In this document: piece by piece, positions 1 through 10,363 of the stretch | Numbering within the stretch: position 1 is the first letter of the stretch | Layout: every line of letters starts with the position of its first letter | Origin: Reclinomonas americana ATCC 50394 | Lineage: Eukaryota > Jakobida > Jakobea > Jakobida | Assembly: GCA_048213135.1 (NCBI GenBank) | Contig: PS015009.1 | Span: 620,001-684,000, forward strand | DNA length: 64,000 bases | Reading direction: 5' to 3' | Made by a program: the position numbers and the translations under genes | The notes under the pieces: generated by a model | The model's input: only the letters and a program-made list of their open reading frames with translations | The model's database searches: none | What the model was told of the DNA's origin: nothing

Positions 1-2751
1 GAGAGAAAACTGCTGCAGGTAAGCATTATTCCCAACGTGGAAACGCAGTTCGACGACAGCGAAAAAGTAAGCCTTATTGATTTTCTGCCCGATAATACCG
101 CGGTATGGATGGAAGACTGGACTTTTATCCGCGAAAAAATTGAACAGCAGGAAGAAGACCTTTCTATTTTCCTGGAGATGGTGGCCGAGCCCGCTACACG
201 AACACCTGCCACAGAAGAAGAGACCGGCATTTACGAAAAGACCGACACTTCTGCTGATGATTTTGTTCCTGCTTCAGAATGGGAAAACCGCTTGCCGGCA
301 AAGCACCTTATTGAGTTTGGTGACAAACCCTCCTTCCCGGGCGGAACCATTACTACTGTTAATTTTCATACACAGGAACAACCGGCATTCAACCGCCAGT
401 TCGACCTGCTCATCAAGAACCTGAAGGAGTATGAAAGCAAAAAGTTCAACATCTACCTTTTTGCTGAAAATCCCAAACAGCTCGAAAGGCTGCACGTGAT
501 CTTCACCGATCTTAAAGCTGAGATCAGTGTTATTCCCGTTGCCGTCTCCATTCATGAAGGATTTATTGACGAAGACCTGAAGTCGGTTTGCTATACCGAT
601 CACCAGATATTCCAGCGTTATCATAAATACAAAGTGAAGCAGGCCTTCAGCAAGAACAAGGCACTCACGTTAAAAACACTCCGCGAGCTGCAGCCCGGCG
701 ACTATGTGACCCATATCGATCATGGCGTAGGCGTGTACAGCGGCTTACAAAAGATTGAGGCCAATGGCAAAATGCAGGAAGCCGTTCGCATACAGTATAA
801 AGACGGCGACCTGCTGTACGTTAACATTTCTTCGCTGCATAAGATCAGCAAGTACAGCGGCAAGGAAGGCAGCATACCTAAAATGAACAAACTGGGCAGC
901 GACGTATGGAGCCGCCTGAAAGAGAAAACGAAGAAACAGGTTAAGGATATCGCTACCGATCTCATCCGCCTGTATGCGCAAAGAAAAAGCCAGCTGGGTT
1001 ATGCCCACAGTCCGGATAATTATTTGCAGACAGAGCTGGAAGCCTCTTTCATTTACGAAGACACACCTGACCAGGCCAAGGCCACGGATGATGTGAAACG
1101 TGATATGGAGAAACCTTCTCCCATGGACAGGCTGGTGTGCGGTGACGTGGGTTTTGGTAAAACGGAGATTGCGGTGAGAGCGGCTTTCAAAAGCTGCTGC
1201 GATGGCAAACAGGCTGCCATACTGGTGCCCACCACCATTTTGGCCTACCAGCACTACAAAACATTCAGCGAAAGGCTGAAGGATTTTCCCGTAACCGTAG
1301 ACTTCATCAACCGTTTCAAATCCACCAAAGAAAGAAAAGAAACACTGAAGAAACTGGAAGAAGGCAAGATCGACATTATTGTGGGTACACACGCCCTGCT
1401 GGGTAATGCCATCAAGTTCAAAGACCTGGGCGTAATGATCATTGATGAAGAGCAAAAATTCGGTGTGGCCGCCAAGGAAAAACTGAAACAGATACGCACT
1501 ACGGTTGATTCGCTAACACTAACGGCAACGCCTATACCAAGAACATTACAGTTCAGTCTCATGGGCGCACGCGACCTGAGCATCATCAATACCCCGCCGC
1601 CCAACCGGCAGCCCATACAAACGGAAGTGATGGTATTTAATGAAGATGCCATCCGCGATATGATCTATTATGAAACCGAAAGGGGCGGACAGGTATTCTT
1701 CATCCACAACAGGGTGAACGGCCTGGCGGAAATGAAGGGGTTGATACAGGGGCTTTGTCCCGACATCAGCATCGCCTATGCCCATGGCCAGATGGATGGC
1801 GACCAGCTGGAAGACACTATCCTCGATTTCATGGATAAAAAGTACGATGTGCTGGTGTGTACCAATATCGTGGAGAGCGGTGTTGACATTCCCAATGTGA
1901 ATACCATCATCGTACACAACGCCCACCAGTTTGGGCTGAGCGATTTGCACCAGTTACGCGGACGTGTGGGCCGCAGCAATAAAAAAGCTTTCTGTTACCT
2001 GCTGGCACCGCCTATGAGTACACTTCCGCCCGACAGCCGTAAAAGGCTGAGCACACTGGAGCAGTACAGCGACCTGGGCAGTGGTTTCCAGATTGCCATG
2101 CGTGACCTGGATATACGCGGCGCCGGTAACCTGCTGGGTGGCGAACAAAGCGGGTTTATCGCTGAAATAGGTTTTGAGATGTACCAGAAAATTCTGGATG
2201 AAGCCATCCGGGAACTGAAACGCAAGGAATTCCGCGACCTGTTCAAAGAAGAGATACAACAACAGGATGATTTTGTAAAAGACTGCAGCATCGATACCGA
2301 CCTGGAGATACTGATACCCGACAGTTACGTAGAGAGTATATCTGAAAGGCTGAGCCTGTACAGCCGCCTCGATAACTGCGAAACCGAAGCCGACCTGCAG
2401 GCTTTCCATGATGAGCTGAGCGACCGTTTTGGCCCCATACCGGCACCGGTGGAAGACCTGTTTACCACGGTGCGCTGCCGCAAAATAGCCGTGGAACTGG
2501 GTTTTGAGAAAATGTTCCTTAAAAATGAAGTGCTGAAATGTTTCTTCGTGAGTAACCCCGACTCTCCTTACTTCCAGAGCGCCATGTTCAACGGCATACT
2601 CCACTACCTGCAAACCGGCACCAATAAAGGAAAGCTGAAACAGGTAGGCAAGAATGGTATACTGGTGGTGGATGACATCCGCAGCATGACCGACCTCCAC
2701 AACTTCATCAGCCGCATGCTTAAAAGCATCAACGCTTCGCAAACGGCATAA
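1..2751 (+). CDS. mfd: transcription-repair coupling factor Mfd (5' truncated by window edge)
   Basis: Mfd is an ATP-dependent DNA translocase that removes RNA polymerase stalled at lesions and recruits UvrA. The frame is open from base 1, so the GTG at 37 is not the start; about 916 residues are visible of an expected 1100 or more, and the missing part is the N-terminal UvrB-like region. Visible in order: a CarD-like RNA-polymerase-interaction domain (GDYVTHIDHGVGVYSG, near residue 232), Walker A GDVGFGKTE (near 381), the DEEQ motif II (near 482), the helicase C-terminal domain with QLRGRVGRS, and the C-terminal TRCF domain. It ends at TAA 2749-2751 and is convergent with the next gene. Identification is secure. 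Confidence 0.97.
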   Translation, partial: ERKLLQVSIIPNVETQFDDSEKVSLIDFLPDNTAVWMEDWTFIREKIEQQEEDLSIFLEMVAEPATRTPATEEETGIYEKTDTSADDFVPASEWENRLPAKHLIEFGDKPSFPGGTITTVNFHTQEQPAFNRQFDLLIKNLKEYESKKFNIYLFAENPKQLERLHVIFTDLKAEISVIPVAVSIHEGFIDEDLKSVCYTDHQIFQRYHKYKVKQAFSKNKALTLKTLRELQPGDYVTHIDHGVGVYSGLQKIEANGKMQEAVRIQYKDGDLLYVNISSLHKISKYSGKEGSIPKMNKLGSDVWSRLKEKTKKQVKDIATDLIRLYAQRKSQLGYAHSPDNYLQTELEASFIYEDTPDQAKATDDVKRDMEKPSPMDRLVCGDVGFGKTEIAVRAAFKSCCDGKQAAILVPTTILAYQHYKTFSERLKDFPVTVDFINRFKSTKERKETLKKLEEGKIDIIVGTHALLGNAIKFKDLGVMIIDEEQKFGVAAKEKLKQIRTTVDSLTLTATPIPRTLQFSLMGARDLSIINTPPPNRQPIQTEVMVFNEDAIRDMIYYETERGGQVFFIHNRVNGLAEMKGLIQGLCPDISIAYAHGQMDGDQLEDTILDFMDKKYDVLVCTNIVESGVDIPNVNTIIVHNAHQFGLSDLHQLRGRVGRSNKKAFCYLLAPPMSTLPPDSRKRLSTLEQYSDLGSGFQIAMRDLDIRGAGNLLGGEQSGFIAEIGFEMYQKILDEAIRELKRKEFRDLFKEEIQQQDDFVKDCSIDTDLEILIPDSYVESISERLSLYSRLDNCETEADLQAFHDELSDRFGPIPAPVEDLFTTVRCRKIAVELGFEKMFLKNEVLKCFFVSNPDSPYFQSAMFNGILHYLQTGTNKGKLKQVGKNGILVVDDIRSMTDLHNFISRMLKSINASQTA

Positions 2752-2777
2752 AAAAACCGCCCGTTGTTCACGGACGG
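2751..2777 (-). terminator. Rho-independent terminator of the small minus-strand gene
   Basis: On the minus strand the 7-bp stem CCGTCCG/CGGGCGG (one G-T wobble) is followed by a run of seven Ts. It lies between the convergent ends of mfd and the small gene at 2800-3000. Confidence 0.75.
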
Positions 2778-2799
2778 CAATCTATTCGCGGTATAGTAA

Positions 2800-3000
2800 T
2801 TACCAGGACTTTTTGGCCACGCCATTCTTCACAGCTTCCAGCGCGTTAGACTCGCTGAGCATAGTAGTCATTTTATTGCCTTTACCGTCGTGGCCCTGTG
2901 CCATATACCCTCCACGGGCTGTTTTTGTGATCACCGCATCCTGCATGGGAACATTCTTCTCTTTCGTTTTCATGCAATAGGCTGTTAACATTTTAGACAT
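2800..3000 (-). CDS. small conserved-type protein, possibly DUF5679-like
   Basis: A 66-residue basic protein with no signal peptide or membrane segment. It begins MSKMLTAYCMKTKEKNVPM and has a central glycine-rich stretch (TARGGYMAQGHDGKGNK). The YCMKTKEK start resembles the YCVKCKxK start of DUF5679 proteins, but the paired zinc-ligand cysteines are absent: only one Cys remains. I chose the ATG at 3000 over the TTG at 3009 because it is the first ATG. The gene has its own promoter (3082-3113) and terminator (2751-2777), so it appears to be a monocistronic, really expressed gene. Function is unknown; the family link is a guess from motif resemblance. Confidence 0.7.
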   Translation of the reverse strand: MSKMLTAYCMKTKEKNVPMQDAVITKTARGGYMAQGHDGKGNKMTTMLSESNALEAVKNGVAKKSW

Positions 3001-3081
3001 TGTAATCAAAATTTATGGTTAGTAAATATGGGTTAACTGAAACAGATTCAGGATACAAGCTACTAAAAATATCGGGTTTTC

Positions 3082-3113
3082 CAAAAATAGCAGATAATTA
3101 ATTGATTATCAAA
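3082..3113 (-). promoter_or_regulatory. Bacteroidetes-type promoter for the small gene
   Basis: Minus strand: -33 TTTG (3110-3113), 20-nt spacer, -7 TATTTTTG (3082-3089), about 80 nt upstream of the ATG. The -33 element sits inside the T-rich tail of the gyrB terminator. Confidence 0.65.
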
Positions 3114-3152
3114 AACAAACGAAGCAGAAATGAGTGATATTTCTGCTTCGTT
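3109..3152 (-). terminator. gyrB terminator
   Basis: Perfect 13-bp stem AACGAAGCAGAAA (3118-3130) with its complement (3140-3152) and a 9-nt loop, followed on the minus strand by TTTGTTTTTG. It lies 24 bp beyond the gyrB stop codon. Confidence 0.85.
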
Positions 3153-3175
3153 CCTGTATTCTTCCCGTATAAAAT

Positions 3176-5254
<2,079 letters not shown>

Positions 5255-5257
5255 TTA

Positions 5258-5364
5258 GATGCAGGATGCCGGATGCGAGATACCGGATACGGGATGCGGG
5301 ATAGTGGATGTTCTATCTGCCATTTATCATTCACCATTCGTAATTAGTAATTCGTAATTAATAA
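5258..5364. repeat. imperfect short tandem repeats between gyrB and the AraC gene
   Basis: The left part repeats GGATGC/GGATAC-like words about seven times (5258-5310). The right part carries TAATTAGTAATTCGTAATTA-type repeats (5336-5364). AATTACGAAT words recur at 57671-57754, so this looks like a dispersed low-complexity intergenic family. Confidence 0.7.
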
Positions 5365-5369
5365 TCCCC

Positions 5370-5377
5370 TATCTTTG
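5370..5377 (+). promoter_or_regulatory. -7 box for the AraC-type regulator
   Basis: TATCTTTG, a perfect TAnnTTTG match 15 nt before the ATG at 5393. An in-frame TTG at 5375 falls inside this box and is therefore not the start. Confidence 0.65.
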
Positions 5378-5392
5378 CATCGAAATTTTTCA

Positions 5393-6328
5393 ATGTATCA
5401 GGTGCCGGACATATTAAGTATTGCGTATAAGCAGCCGCTGATGCAGCATGAGCTGGAAACCCTGCAGCAAATTGACCGCACGGTTCCCGGATCAGTGCAC
5501 TATACCATCAAACGCTACCAGAAACAGCCCCAGTGGAGCATCGAGGACACCGGTATGCTGGTATACCACTACGAGAAGAACAATCCTGAAGAACATTACC
5601 TGGAACTGCGTTTCTGCGTAAGCGGCAATGTATACTGCCGGGAGAAGAAAGCGGAGTGCGATTTCTGTAAACTGAACGCTTCCAAAACCTGCGTGGAAAA
5701 GGTAGACAGCGTGGATGTGATCAGTTTCAGCTTCAAGCCCTCCTACCTCAGCCAGTTTGTAAAAGGAAAGAAACAACGGAACATTTCAGACGAAGTGCTC
5801 GCTTTCACGCACCCCACTTCATTCTCGAAAATGCTCCCGCTTTGCGGCAAAACCCGCATGGCGATAGAGGCGTTGCTCAATCATACCTATACCGATACCC
5901 TGCAAAATATCTTCATCAACGCCCAAACGCAGATCCTGCTGTTGTACAGCATGGATTGTATGCTCGGCGAAAAAGAAGAAGTATTTACCTGTAAGTTCCT
6001 GGCCAACGAGGCCGACAGGGAAAAGATCATTAAAGCAAGGGAAGTATTGCTCCAGCACATCGGCGAACCCATTACCATTAAGGCACTCAGCCGTAAAGTG
6101 GCCATCAATGAGTGTTACCTGAAAAAAGGGTTCAAAGAGATTTTCGGTACTACCATCTTCGATTTTTACCAAAGCCAGCGTATGGAACACGCGAAGTACC
6201 TGTTGTACGACAAGGGCCTGAGCGTAACCGAGGTGTCCATGCTGCTCGGCTACTCTTCCATTTCCCACTTCAGTACCGCTTTCAAAAAGCACACGGGTAT
6301 TAAGCCCTGTGAACTCTTACTACATTAG
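5393..6328 (+). CDS. AraC/XylS-family transcriptional regulator with a cysteine-rich N-terminal motif
   Basis: A 311-residue DNA-binding regulator. The C-terminal 100 residues form the double helix-turn-helix of the AraC family (ITIKALSRKVAINECYLKKG, then SVTEVSMLLGYSSISHFSTA and the usual FKKHTGIKP end). The N-terminal sensing half has no recognised ligand domain but carries closely spaced cysteines at 75, 82, 89, 92 and 100 (C-x6-C-x2-C-x7-C from Cys82), which could bind a metal or respond to redox state; that is inference. It is monocistronic, divergent from gyrB, and followed by a strong hairpin terminator. The target genes cannot be told from the sequence. Confidence 0.9.
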   Translation: MYQVPDILSIAYKQPLMQHELETLQQIDRTVPGSVHYTIKRYQKQPQWSIEDTGMLVYHYEKNNPEEHYLELRFCVSGNVYCREKKAECDFCKLNASKTCVEKVDSVDVISFSFKPSYLSQFVKGKKQRNISDEVLAFTHPTSFSKMLPLCGKTRMAIEALLNHTYTDTLQNIFINAQTQILLLYSMDCMLGEKEEVFTCKFLANEADREKIIKAREVLLQHIGEPITIKALSRKVAINECYLKKGFKEIFGTTIFDFYQSQRMEHAKYLLYDKGLSVTEVSMLLGYSSISHFSTAFKKHTGIKPCELLLH

Positions 6329-6439
6329 TAGTTAGTCCCGAGTCATTAGTCGTTAGAAGAACATACAACCAGGTTGTTGTATACCCTATCTTTTGTGAAT
6401 TTCCTCTGCTCAAGACTATAGACTAAATACTATAGACTA

Positions 6440-6470
6440 AAAAGGGCTTCCCCGCAGGAGAAGCCCTTTT
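6440..6470 (+). terminator. terminator downstream of the AraC-type gene
   Basis: Perfect 11-bp stem AAAAGGGCTTC/GAAGCCCTTTT with a 9-nt loop. The A- and T-flanks would let it work in both directions. Confidence 0.8.
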
Positions 6471-6627
6471 GTGCAAATGTTTCGCAGATCTTTTTTAGTG
6501 GTCGTCTAAAAGATGATTTGACTGATATTGGTTTTCTTTGGTTTCATAGAATAGTGACTACAGTCAACAAATGCACAGGATCATGAATTTTAAAACGGAA
6601 CATCCTGAAAAAGGGAAATTTTAAAGT

Positions 6628-6655
6628 AAGACGGGAGCAAGACTACTCCCGTCTT
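6628..6655 (+). terminator. second, orphan terminator-like hairpin
   Basis: Perfect 10-bp stem AAGACGGGAG/CTCCCGTCTT with an 8-nt loop, followed by TTAC. It sits 160 bp beyond the first terminator with no annotated gene between them, only a 17-codon ORF. Confidence 0.6.
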
Positions 6656-6963
6656 TTACCCTAATAAAACCCTAAACCAGCAAAACAATTAAGAACTTTA
6701 TATATTAAAAGAGGTCCTTTTTATCCGTATTTGAATCAAAAATAACCTGCGCCAATCTCATCAATTCGCTGCAATTATATTTGCCAATACTATGCCAAAA
6801 CACAAATATGTGGATAACTACGGAAGAATCAGCGGGGCTGGGTTATTTTCCTTCAGCCATGCGTTTTATACCGGGTAAGACTACTTTTCAGTATGGGTAA
6901 AAACCCTGTAGGATTAGCCCGCGGCCCTGCCAAAACTCCTTTCCCGGAACCCTGCTATTTTAC

Positions 6964-6971
6964 TAACTTTG
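6964..6971 (+). promoter_or_regulatory. -7 box of the ileS promoter
   Basis: TAACTTTG, a perfect TAnnTTTG match 37 nt upstream of the ileS ATG. The -33 element is not clear. Confidence 0.6.
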
Positions 6972-7008
6972 CACACTTATTTTAAAACACCCGGACAGGA
7001 AAAGTTAT

Positions 7009-10000
7009 ATGTCAGCCAGATACACCGAATACGGACAACTCAACCTCCCCTCCATCAGCCAGGAAATACTGGCCAAATGGGAGCAGGAACAGGCATTTGA
7101 AAAGAGCGTAAGCCTCCGCGAAGGCCAGCCCCCCTTTGTATTTTATGAAGGTCCGCCCAGCGCCAACGGCCTTCCCGGTATTCATCACGTGATTTCCCGT
7201 ACCCTCAAGGACCTGGTATGCCGTTACAAGACCATGCAGGGCTTCCAGGTAAAACGCAAGGGCGGGTGGGACACTCATGGACTACCAGTGGAACTGGGCG
7301 TGGAAAAATTACTCGGAATTACCAAGGAAGACATCGGTAAAAAGATATCGGTGGAGGAATACAACGCCACCTGCCGCCGCGAAGTACTCAAGTACAAGGA
7401 CAAATGGGACGACATTACCCGTAAAATGGGCTACTGGGTAGACCTGAACGACCCTTACATCACCTTTAAGAATGAATACGTGGAAACGCTGTGGTGGTGC
7501 ATGAGTGAACTGTATAAAAAAGGCTACCTGTACGAGAGTGTGAGCATACAGCCTTACTCCCCCGCTGCCGGTACGGGCCTGTCATCGCATGAACTGAACC
7601 AGCCGGGTACTTATAAAGATGTGAAGGATACCAGTGCGACGGTGATGTTTAAGGTGATCAAAAATTCAAAATTCAAAATTCAAAATATTGAAGACGATGT
7701 CTATTTGATGGCATGGACAACCACGCCATGGACACTGCCTTCCAACCTGGGATTGACTGTTGGGCCGAATATCGATTATGCGCTGGTAAAAACTTTCAAC
7801 CCCTATACGCACCTGCCCAACAACGTGATCATCGCCAAAGCCCTGCTGGGTAAATATTTCAAGCCGGAGGGCGAGAATGGCGATTTTGATGCGTACAAGG
7901 AAGGTGACAAAATCATCCCCTGGAAGGTATTGTCTGAGTTCAAAGGCAAAGACCTGGAAGGCGCAGCATATGAACAGCTCCTTCCTTTCGAAGCCAATAC
8001 ACTGGAAAAAATACAGGAGATCACACCGGGCGCACAACCCTTCCGTGTGATCACCGGCGACTTTGTTACTACCGAAGACGGTACCGGCATTGTACACACC
8101 GCACCCGCTTTTGGTGCTGATGACTTCAGGATCGGGCAAAAAAACAACCTCGGTATCCTGACCCTGGTGGACCGCGAAGGCAAATTCATTGACGGCGTTG
8201 GCGAGTTCAGCGGTCGCTATGTAAAAGATTATAAGGATGAACCGAACTATGCCGACGTGAACGTAGACATCAGCGTAAAACTCAAAAAAGAGAACCGGGC
8301 ATTTAAGGTGGAAAAATATGAACACAGCTACCCCCATTGCTGGCGTACCGACAAACCCGTAATCTACTACCCGCTCGACGCCTGGTTTATTAAGACCACC
8401 GCTGCAAAAGAAAGGATGGTGGAACTGAACAAGACCATCAACTGGAAACCCGCCGCCACCGGCACAGGCCGCTTTGGCAACTGGCTGGAAAATATGGTGG
8501 ACTGGAACCTGAGCCGCAGCCGCTACTGGGGTACACCTTTGCCTATATGGCGCACCGAAGACGGGGCGGAAGAAAAATGCATCGGCAGTATCGACGAACT
8601 CAACAGCGAGATCAAAAAAGCAGCCGAAACCCTCGGCGGCGAAACCAATAAACATTACTTACACGAAGGCATACTCGATCTGCATAAACCTTATGTAGAC
8701 GACATCACCCTGGTATCCGCCAGTGGCCAACCCATGAAACGGGTACCCGACCTGGTGGATGTTTGGTTCGACAGCGGCGCTATGCCTTATGCCCAGTGGC
8801 ACTTCCCTTTCGAAAACCAGGAAACCTTCAGACAAAACTTCCCGGCCGATTTTATCGCCGAAGGCGTTGACCAGACACGCGGCTGGTTTTATACCCTCCA
8901 CGTACTGGGGGTACTGCTGTTCGACAGCGTAGCCTATAAAACCGTAGTGAGCAATGGCCTGGTGCTGGACAAGGACGGCAATAAAATGAGTAAACGCCTC
9001 GGCAACGTGGTGAATCCTTTTGAGACCATCGACCAGTTTGGCGCCGATGCCACCCGCTGGTATCTCATCACCAACGCGTCGCCCTGGGATAACCTTAAAT
9101 TCGATATCGACGGTATTAAAGAAGTGCAGCGCAAGTTCTTCGGAACCCTGTACAATACGTACCAGTTCTTTGCCCTGTATGCCAACGTGGATGGTTTTGC
9201 CTTCAACGAAGCTTACATCCCGGTAAAAGACAGGCCCGAAATTGACCAGTGGATCTTATCCTCGCTCAACACGCTTATTCAAAATGTGGAGCAAAGCTTC
9301 AACGATTACGAACCCACGCAAGCGGGCCGTTTTATAGAAGATTTTGTGGATGAGCACCTTAGCAACTGGTATGTTCGCCTATGCCGCCGCCGTTTCTGGA
9401 AAGGCGAATATGAACATGACAAGATCTGCGCTTACCAGACGCTTTATGAATGCCTGGAAACCATCAGCCGCCTGATGGCCCCGGTGGCGCCTTTCTTTGC
9501 CGACTGGCTGTTCAATAACCTCAATAAAGTGTCGGGCCGTTTCGACGCCGCCTCGGTACACCACATACTGTTTCCTAAAGCCGAACCCGCGGCTATAGAC
9601 ACCGAACTGGAAAAAAGGATGCAGCTGGCACAGGATGCCTCGTCGCTGATCTTATCGGTACGCAAAAAAGTGAACATCAAGGTAAGGCAGCCCCTGCAGA
9701 AAGTGTTCATCCCGGCCCTCGACAGCGCCATGGCTGAACGCATCAAACAGGTGGAAGAGATCATTAAAGCCGAGACCAATATTAAGGAAGTAGACCTCCT
9801 GGGGGCCGAAAACGACTTCATCCGTAAAAAAGCCAAGGCCAATTTCAAGACCCTGGGTAAGAAACTGGGTCCAAAAATGAAATGGGCGGCTGACCAAATT
9901 GCAGGTTTTGACAATTCTGCCATCCAGAAGGTACAGGAAGGCGATTTTGTGCTGAACCCCGAAGCCGTGGCACAGGGTGAAGAGCCCATTGTGATCACCA

Positions 10001-10359
10001 CCGAGGACCTGGAGATCTTCACCGATCACATTCCGGGCTATGAAGTAGCTAATAAAGGATTGTTAACTGTAGCTTTAGACATTACAATTACTGACGATTT
10101 GAAAAAAGAAGGTGACGCCAGGGAGTTCATCAACCGGGTACAGAACATCCGGAAAGACAAGGGATTGGCCCTTACCGACCGTATTGATGTTTCGATAAGC
10201 GAAAATGCAGGCCTGCAACCCTCGTTAAATGAATATAAAGCATATATTTGCGCCGAAATTCTGGCAGATTCGCTTGCATTTTTACCGGTTTTGAACGACG
10301 GCACCGAAATTGAAGTGAATGATGTCATATTAAAAGTCAACGTACTTAAAAAGGTATAA
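7009..10359 (+). CDS. ileS: isoleucyl-tRNA synthetase
   Basis: Class I aminoacyl-tRNA synthetase charging tRNA-Ile (1116 aa, the long form). Signature regions: GPPSANGLPGIHH at residues 48-60 (the HIGH-box equivalent), the editing-domain motif WTTTPWTLPSN near 235, the GVDQTRGWFYTLHVL helix, and KMSKRLGN near 660 (the KMSKS loop). The anticodon-binding domain follows. An odd seven-residue stretch NSKFKIQ just before the editing motif comes from a 7-bp DNA repeat (7661-7686). The -7 box lies 37 nt before the ATG. The DksA-like gene starts 4 bp after the stop, so the two are almost certainly co-transcribed. Confidence 0.97.
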   Translation: MSARYTEYGQLNLPSISQEILAKWEQEQAFEKSVSLREGQPPFVFYEGPPSANGLPGIHHVISRTLKDLVCRYKTMQGFQVKRKGGWDTHGLPVELGVEKLLGITKEDIGKKISVEEYNATCRREVLKYKDKWDDITRKMGYWVDLNDPYITFKNEYVETLWWCMSELYKKGYLYESVSIQPYSPAAGTGLSSHELNQPGTYKDVKDTSATVMFKVIKNSKFKIQNIEDDVYLMAWTTTPWTLPSNLGLTVGPNIDYALVKTFNPYTHLPNNVIIAKALLGKYFKPEGENGDFDAYKEGDKIIPWKVLSEFKGKDLEGAAYEQLLPFEANTLEKIQEITPGAQPFRVITGDFVTTEDGTGIVHTAPAFGADDFRIGQKNNLGILTLVDREGKFIDGVGEFSGRYVKDYKDEPNYADVNVDISVKLKKENRAFKVEKYEHSYPHCWRTDKPVIYYPLDAWFIKTTAAKERMVELNKTINWKPAATGTGRFGNWLENMVDWNLSRSRYWGTPLPIWRTEDGAEEKCIGSIDELNSEIKKAAETLGGETNKHYLHEGILDLHKPYVDDITLVSASGQPMKRVPDLVDVWFDSGAMPYAQWHFPFENQETFRQNFPADFIAEGVDQTRGWFYTLHVLGVLLFDSVAYKTVVSNGLVLDKDGNKMSKRLGNVVNPFETIDQFGADATRWYLITNASPWDNLKFDIDGIKEVQRKFFGTLYNTYQFFALYANVDGFAFNEAYIPVKDRPEIDQWILSSLNTLIQNVEQSFNDYEPTQAGRFIEDFVDEHLSNWYVRLCRRRFWKGEYEHDKICAYQTLYECLETISRLMAPVAPFFADWLFNNLNKVSGRFDAASVHHILFPKAEPAAIDTELEKRMQLAQDASSLILSVRKKVNIKVRQPLQKVFIPALDSAMAERIKQVEEIIKAETNIKEVDLLGAENDFIRKKAKANFKTLGKKLGPKMKWAADQIAGFDNSAIQKVQEGDFVLNPEAVAQGEEPIVITTEDLEIFTDHIPGYEVANKGLLTVALDITITDDLKKEGDAREFINRVQNIRKDKGLALTDRIDVSISENAGLQPSLNEYKAYICAEILADSLAFLPVLNDGTEIEVNDVILKVNVLKKV
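7661..7686. repeat. heptanucleotide tandem repeat inside ileS
   Basis: 3.7 copies of AAAATTC. Three 7-bp units make 21 bp, so the reading frame is kept and the repeat encodes SKFKIQN-like residues at about 217-225, just upstream of the editing-domain motif. Confidence 0.9.
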
Positions 10360-10363
10360 GCAG

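Larger units (their letters stand above)
6329..7008. other. long intergenic region with two hairpins, short direct repeats and micro-ORFs
   Basis: 680 bp without a conventional gene. It holds a direct repeat ACTATAGACTA (near 6412 and 6429), the terminator at 6440-6470 and a second hairpin at 6628-6655. An 17-codon ORF (6571-6624) ends just before the second hairpin. A 28-codon ORF (6792-6878) starts 8 nt after a perfect -7 box TATATTTG (6776-6783). The ileS promoter follows. A small RNA or leader peptide is possible, but nothing is proven and no tRNA-like fold was seen. Confidence 0.5.
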
